NCBI RefSeq assembly: GCF_001715295.1
Contig: NZ_MDKB01000002.1
Span: 308,499-372,498, forward strand
DNA: 64,000 nt
Direction: 5' to 3'
From: Streptomyces griseus
GTDB lineage: Bacteria > Actinomycetota > Actinomycetes > Streptomycetales > Streptomycetaceae
The notes under the pieces were generated by a model. The model had not been told where the DNA came from and did not search any database. It was given only the letters and a program-made list of their open reading frames with translations. This document shows, one piece after another, positions 59,289-64,000 of this stretch. Every line of letters begins with the position of its first letter. The first letter of the stretch is position 1. The position numbers and the translations under genes are program-made.

Positions 59289-61967
59289 TCAGCGCAGCAG
59301 CACTCCGCCGCCCTCGACCGCCGAGGCGGCCGGGACCGTGACCAGTCCCAGCTCCGCACCTGAGGCAAGCAGCGCATGCGAGGGCAGGACCCGGACCGTG
59401 TACCCGTAGGGCCCCGTGCGGTCGAGGGCGAGAGGACCCTCGTACAGCCAGCGGTCCGCCAGGTCGTGACCGCCGGCGGGTTTCAGCGGGAAGGTCTGGG
59501 CCTCGGCGATCGCGTCACCGGAGTCGACCCGTCCGGCCACCACCTGCACCTCCACGTCCTCCGGGTCCAGGCCGCCCAGAGCGATCCGCACCCGGAGCGC
59601 GAGGGTGGAGCCCAGCTCGGCGGAGCCGCCCACCACGGTGTCGGCCGAGGCCTCCACATGGTCCACGGCCACCCGGGGCCAGGCAGCGCGGACCTTGGCC
59701 TTCCAGGCGGCGAGCTCCTGGGCTGCGGCCGGCCCCAGCGCCCGGCGGGCCAGCGCCGCGGGGGCGTAGAGCCGCTCGACGTACTCGCGCACCATGCGGC
59801 CCGCGAGGACCTTGGGCCCCAGGGTGACCAGGGTGCGGCGGACCATCTCGATCCACCGCTCCGGGAGGTCCTCGGCGTTGCGGTCGTAGAAGCGGGGGGC
59901 GACCCGCTCCTCGATCAGCGAGTAGAGGGCGCCCGCCTCCAGCTCGTCGCGCCGCTCCTCGTCGGTGGCGGAGCCGTCGGCTGTGGGGATCGCCCAGCCG
60001 AAGTCCGGTTCGAACCACTCGTCCCACCAGCCGTCGCGCACCGAGAGGTTGAGGCAGCCGTTCAGCGCGGCCTTCATCCCGCTCGTGCCGCAGGCCTCCA
60101 GGGGGCGCAGCGGGTTGTTGAGCCAGACGTCGCACCCCGGGTAGAGCTTCTGCGCCATCCCCATGCCGTAGTCCGGCAGGAAGACGATGCGGTGACGCAC
60201 GCGCGGGTCGTCCGCGAACCGGACCAGCTCCTGGACGAGCCGCTTCCCTCCGTCGTCGGCCGGGTGTGCCTTGCCGGCGACGACGATCTGGATGGGGCGC
60301 GTGGGGTGGAGCAGGAGGGCCCGGAGCCGGTCGCGGTCGTGCAGCATGAGTGTCAGGCGCTTGTACGAGGGGACCCGGCGGGCGAAGCCGATGGTCAGGA
60401 CGTCCGGATCGAGCACGTCGTCGATCCAGCCCAGTTCGGCGGTGCCGGCGCCGCGCCTGCGCCATGAGGCGTAGAGCCGTTTGCGGACCTCGGTGACGAG
60501 CTGCTCGCGCAGCCCCCGGCGCAGCTCCCAGATCTCCCGGTCCGGGACGGTGGTGACGGCGTCCCAGCGCCGGGGGGTGCCGGCCGGGCCGTCCCCGGCG
60601 CTCTCCCCCTGGCCGACCCCGGCGCCCGCGAGCGCGTTCTCCGCCCGTTCGGTGCCGAACTTCCTGGCGCCCAGGCGCAGGACCTCGGGGGCGACCCAGG
60701 TCGGCGCGTGCACCCCGTTGGTCACGGAGGTGATCGGCACCTCGGCGGGGTCGAATCCCGGCCACAGGCCGGAGAACATCTCCCGGCTGACGGCTCCGTG
60801 GAGCGTGGAGACGCCGTTGGCCCGCTGCGCGAGCCGCAGGCCCATCACCGCCATGTTGAAGAGGTCCGGCTCACCACCGGGGTAGGTCTCCATGCCCAGG
60901 CGCAGGATCCGGTCCACGGCGACGCCCGGCAGCTCGCCGTCGTCACCGAAGTGGCGGGCGACGAGCTGGCGCTCGAACCGGTCCATGCCGGCGGGCACCG
61001 GGGTGTGGGTGGTGAACACCGTTCCGGCCCGCACCACTTCGAGGGCGGCGTCGAAGTCCAGTCCGGTGTCGCAGAGTTCACGGATGCGCTCCAGGCCGAG
61101 GAATCCGGCGTGGCCCTCGTTGGTGTGGAACACCTCGGGGCCGGGGTGCCCGGTCAGCCGGCAGTACGTCCGCACGGCACGGACCCCGCCGATGCCGAGC
61201 AGTATCTCCTGGAGCAGCCGGTGATCGCTGCCGCCGCCGTAGAGCCGGTCGGTGACGTCGCGTTCGCCCGGCGCGTTCTCCTCGACGTCGGAGTCGAGCA
61301 GCAGCAGCGGGACACGGCCGACGTGGGCCTGCCAGATCGAGGCGTACAGCGAACGCCCGCCGGGCAGGGCGAGCACGACCCGGCCGGGGGTGCCGTCCGC
61401 TTCCCGCAGGAGGGTGAGCGGCAGCTCGTTGGGGTCGAGCACCGGGTAGTGCTCCTGCTGCCAGCCGTCACGGGACAGGCTCTGCCGGAAGTAGCCGTGA
61501 CGGTAGAGCAGACCGACCCCGATGAGCGGCACGCCGAGGTCGCTGGCGGCCTTGAGGTGGTCCCCGGCCAGGATGCCGAGTCCGCCGGAGTACTGGGGCA
61601 GCGCGGCGGTGACCCCGAATTCGGGGGAGAAGTAGGCGATGGCGGCGGGGAGCTCCGCGCCCCGGCCGAGCTGCTCCTGGTACCACCTCGGGCCGTCGAG
61701 GTACTCCCGGAGGTTCTCGGACACCTCCGTGAGGCGGCGCACGAAGTGCTGGTCCCCGGCCAGCTCGGTGAGACGGGCGGCGGAGACCGCGCCGAGCAGG
61801 CGCACGGGGTCGGCGTCCGCGGGCCGCCAGCCCTCCGGGTCGGCCTCCTGGAAGAGCTGTCGGGTCTCGGTGTGCCAGGACCAGCGCAGGTTGCGGGCGA
61901 GGTCGCTGAGCGGTCGCAGGGGTTCGGGGAGGACGGGACGCACGGTGAATCGACGAATGGCCTTCAC
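59289..61967 (-). CDS. glgP: Alpha-glucan (glycogen) phosphorylase
   Basis: An 892-residue glucan phosphorylase of the DUF3417 type found in actinomycetes. Active-site features: YFSPEFGVTAALPQYSGGLG, HTNEGHAGFLGLERI and the PLP Lys region GTSGMKAALNG. It releases glucose/maltooligosaccharide phosphate from alpha-1,4-glucans. GTG 61967 has AAGGTGG upstream and is chosen over longer frames. It is divergent from glgE. Confidence 0.93.
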   Translation of the reverse strand: MKAIRRFTVRPVLPEPLRPLSDLARNLRWSWHTETRQLFQEADPEGWRPADADPVRLLGAVSAARLTELAGDQHFVRRLTEVSENLREYLDGPRWYQEQLGRGAELPAAIAYFSPEFGVTAALPQYSGGLGILAGDHLKAASDLGVPLIGVGLLYRHGYFRQSLSRDGWQQEHYPVLDPNELPLTLLREADGTPGRVVLALPGGRSLYASIWQAHVGRVPLLLLDSDVEENAPGERDVTDRLYGGGSDHRLLQEILLGIGGVRAVRTYCRLTGHPGPEVFHTNEGHAGFLGLERIRELCDTGLDFDAALEVVRAGTVFTTHTPVPAGMDRFERQLVARHFGDDGELPGVAVDRILRLGMETYPGGEPDLFNMAVMGLRLAQRANGVSTLHGAVSREMFSGLWPGFDPAEVPITSVTNGVHAPTWVAPEVLRLGARKFGTERAENALAGAGVGQGESAGDGPAGTPRRWDAVTTVPDREIWELRRGLREQLVTEVRKRLYASWRRRGAGTAELGWIDDVLDPDVLTIGFARRVPSYKRLTLMLHDRDRLRALLLHPTRPIQIVVAGKAHPADDGGKRLVQELVRFADDPRVRHRIVFLPDYGMGMAQKLYPGCDVWLNNPLRPLEACGTSGMKAALNGCLNLSVRDGWWDEWFEPDFGWAIPTADGSATDEERRDELEAGALYSLIEERVAPRFYDRNAEDLPERWIEMVRRTLVTLGPKVLAGRMVREYVERLYAPAALARRALGPAAAQELAAWKAKVRAAWPRVAVDHVEASADTVVGGSAELGSTLALRVRIALGGLDPEDVEVQVVAGRVDSGDAIAEAQTFPLKPAGGHDLADRWLYEGPLALDRTGPYGYTVRVLPSHALLASGAELGLVTVPAASAVEGGGVLLR

Positions 61968-62668
61968 GTATCCCACCTTTACAGGGGACGTACGGATCCG
62001 AGGGGACGCACCACGGTGTGCGTCCTCTCCGTCACCCTCGACGGTAGCGGCGTGCCGCCGAACGCGGCGACGGCGCGCGACCGGCTCAGTGGGGCCGGTG
62101 CCGCACGGACCGCCCGCCCCGGGCCCGTCCGTCGCGCCGCGCGCGCCCTCCCACGCCCCCCGCGTTCCGCTTCGGCCCCGGCCGTCCCGCGCACCCCGCC
62201 GGCCCCGATCGGCCCAGGCGCCGGACGGGCTCACCTCCATCCCGGGCGATATGGCTGATTTCCCCACCTCGCGCGGTCTTGTGGCGCTTCGCACCGCACG
62301 GAAGGCTGCGGTCTGTGCGTGACGCGTCGGCCGGGGAACGGCACGCCGCGCGCACAGCGCGTGCACGGCGTGCACCCCGGAGTTAACACGCCGTCGGGTT
62401 GGCGGCGCGGAAGCGGGGGGAAGGCTTCCACCGTACCCACCCGCGCAGCGCAGCCCAGGTGCCCCGATTCCGAGCACGTGATCCTCGCGCACCTGCCATT
62501 CGAGTGCCATTCGAGTGAACGCGGACAGGAGCGGCCATGCACACAGCCCGCCAGCCGACGACCGAGCAGCTACAAAGGACGCAACCCCACCATCGCGGCG
62601 CGCGCGGTCAGCCCCTCGCACCCACTCCGCGTTCCGTGCATGCCGAGCTCCAGCCCCCAGGTGATTCC
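61968..62668. other. Divergent glgP-glgE intergenic region
   Basis: About 700 bases, very GC-rich in its glgP half, with an 11-bp tandem repeat at 62494-62515. No further gene is supported. Confidence 0.5.
62494..62515 (+). repeat. Tandem repeat, two 11-bp units
   Basis: TGCCATTCGAG occurs twice in direct tandem, followed by TGAAC. The 11-base period places both copies on the same DNA face, as for an operator; it is 154 bases before the glgE start. Confidence 0.5.
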
Positions 62669-64000
62669 ATGATCGGTCGCATTCCCGTCCTGGACGTCCG
62701 TCCGCTCGTCGACTGCGGCAGACGGCCGGCCAAAGCCGTCGCAGGCGAGACCTTCCAGGTCAGCGCCACCGTCTTCCGTGAAGGCCACGACGCGGTGGCC
62801 GCGGACGTGGTGCTGTGCGATCCGAGCGGACGGCCCGGCCCGTGGACGCCGATGCGCGAACTCGCCCCGGGGACGGACCGGTGGGGCTGTGACGTCACCC
62901 CGACGGCGGAGGGGCACTGGACCTACACGGTCGAGGCGTGGAGCGATCCGGTCACGACCTGGCGCGGCCACGCACGGATCAAGGTTCCGGCCGGTATCGA
63001 CGTCGCGCTGGTCCTCGCGGAGGGCGCGGAGCTGTACGAGCGGGCCGCCGCCGGTGTGCCGAAGCGGGAGGGGCGCGAGGCGGTGCTGGCCGCCGTGGAC
63101 GCGCTGCGCGACGCGGGCCGCCCGGAGGCCGAACGGCTCGCCGCCGCGCTGACCCCCGAGGTCGACGAGGTGCTCGGCCGGTACCCCCTGCGCGAACTGG
63201 TCACCGCCTCCCGGCCGATGCCACTGCTCGTCGAACGCCGGCGCGCGCTGTACGGGTCGTGGTACGAGCTCTTCCCGCGCTCCGAGGGAGCGCACCCGGA
63301 ACCGGCCGTGCCCGCGAAACCCGCCCGCACACCGCGGTCGGCCGAGGCGGCGGGCGGGGGGAGCGGCCCCGCGGCGGAGGCGGGTCTCGCCGCCCCGGCC
63401 CCGCGGATGGTCAGCGGCACCTTCCGTACGGCCGCCGAGCGGCTCCCGGCCGTAGCGGCGATGGGGTTCGACGTGGTCTACCTGCCCCCGATCCATCCGA
63501 TCGGCACCACCCACCGCAAGGGCCCCAACAACAGCCTCTCCCCCACCGCGGGCGACCCGGGGGTGCCCTGGGCGATCGGTTCGGCCGAGGGCGGTCACGA
63601 CGCCGTCCACCCCGATCTCGGCACGCTCGAGGACTTCGACCACTTCGTGCGGACGGCCCGCACCCTGCGGATGGAGATCGCACTGGACTTCGCGCTCCAG
63701 TGCTCGCCGGACCATCCCTGGGTGACCGAGCACCCCGAGTGGTTCCACCACCGCCCCGACGGATCCATCGCCTACGCCGAGAACCCGCCGAAGAAGTACC
63801 AGGACATCTACCCGATCGCGTTCGACAAGGACATGGCCGGCATCGTCGCGGAGAGCGTCCGGGTCCTGCGGTTCTGGATGGACCGCGGCGTACGCATCTT
63901 CCGTGTCGACAATCCGCACACCAAGCCGGTCGTCTTCTGGGAGAAGGTGATCGCCGACGTCAACCGCACCGATCCGGACGTGATCTTCCTGGCCGAGGCG
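62669..64000 (+). CDS. glgE: GlgE maltosyltransferase (5' part, cut by window edge)
   Basis: The first 444 codons of GlgE, which transfers maltose from maltose 1-phosphate to alpha-glucan. An N-terminal beta-sandwich (VDCGRRPAKAVAGETFQVSATVFREGH) and helical segment precede the GH13 domain, with MGFDVVYLPPIHPIG, QDIYPIAFDKD and RIFRVDNPHTKP (nucleophile Asp); the frame ends at the edge in VIFLAEA. A Gly/Ala/Pro-rich insert at about 215-245 is unusual. ATG 62669 is the only good start. Confidence 0.93.
   Translation, partial: MIGRIPVLDVRPLVDCGRRPAKAVAGETFQVSATVFREGHDAVAADVVLCDPSGRPGPWTPMRELAPGTDRWGCDVTPTAEGHWTYTVEAWSDPVTTWRGHARIKVPAGIDVALVLAEGAELYERAAAGVPKREGREAVLAAVDALRDAGRPEAERLAAALTPEVDEVLGRYPLRELVTASRPMPLLVERRRALYGSWYELFPRSEGAHPEPAVPAKPARTPRSAEAAGGGSGPAAEAGLAAPAPRMVSGTFRTAAERLPAVAAMGFDVVYLPPIHPIGTTHRKGPNNSLSPTAGDPGVPWAIGSAEGGHDAVHPDLGTLEDFDHFVRTARTLRMEIALDFALQCSPDHPWVTEHPEWFHHRPDGSIAYAENPPKKYQDIYPIAFDKDMAGIVAESVRVLRFWMDRGVRIFRVDNPHTKPVVFWEKVIADVNRTDPDVIFLAEA

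Noticed and set aside
59289-62621. Glucan phosphorylase with a 218-residue N-terminal extension
   Set aside because: The extension is low-complexity and GTG 61967 has a good ribosome binding site and matches the family start.

Overview
The window is high-GC actinobacterial chromosome, almost certainly Streptomyces. This is inferred from the GC-rich third codon positions, frequent GTG/TTG starts, ATGA-coupled genes, and a GlgE-pathway locus beside SpoIIE-type phosphatase and RsbW-like genes. No rRNA, tRNA or CRISPR array was found.

Bases 1 to about 36,000 hold most of a non-ribosomal peptide (NRPS) gene cluster whose left end lies outside the window. The left minus-strand operon (from 9,411 down to 1) encodes an MbtH-like protein with an unusual tail, a DUF885 protein, a SUMF1/FGE-like protein, an SbnA-like PLP synthase (diaminopropionate-type chemistry), a P450, and the start of an NRPS with FAAL-ACP-C-A order, which points to a lipopeptide. 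A plus-strand unit (9,936-19,881) encodes a JmjC/cupin oxygenase, an EctB-like diaminobutyrate aminotransferase, an MFS exporter and a type II thioesterase. After a divergent KAS III-like gene it continues with a free-standing relay: A domain, carrier, Cys-type alpha/beta acyltransferase, second carrier, P450. The second minus-strand operon (30,572 down to 19,964) encodes an A-PCP-C NRPS, an HpgT-like aminotransferase, DpgA, DpgB and DpgC (3,5-dihydroxyphenylglycine), and CysC, CysD and CysN (PAPS supply). The two units converge on a perfect palindromic terminator at 19,887-19,948.

Regulators sit to the right: a LuxR-type protein (30,890-31,915) and a StrR/Bbr/Dbv4-type ParB-like activator (33,755-34,840), followed by DpgD. 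Two sites resembling the published Bbr/Dbv4 operator (GTCCAR-N17-TTGGAC) lie upstream of the JmjC operon (9,815-9,843) and of the NRPS-dpg-cys operon (30,803-30,831), so they may tie the two halves into one regulon. Two decayed transposase genes (about 32,600-33,300 and 36,620-37,160) bracket the activator/dpgD segment. The likely product, by inference, is a lipopeptide containing Dpg, one or more diamino acids and a P450-modified amino acid, possibly sulfated. I do not recognise it as a described cluster.

From 37 kb rightward the content is ordinary chromosome: an ABC transporter with a YtrA-type GntR regulator, a class I terpene synthase, an EF-hand protein, a YncE-like propeller with a degenerate polysaccharide deacetylase, an RsbW-like ATPase, an enoyl-CoA hydratase, two L,D-transpeptidases, GlgX, a heterodimeric ABC exporter, a thermolysin-family protease, a GAF-SpoIIE-HATPase phosphatase, alpha-glucan phosphorylase and GlgE (cut by the right edge).
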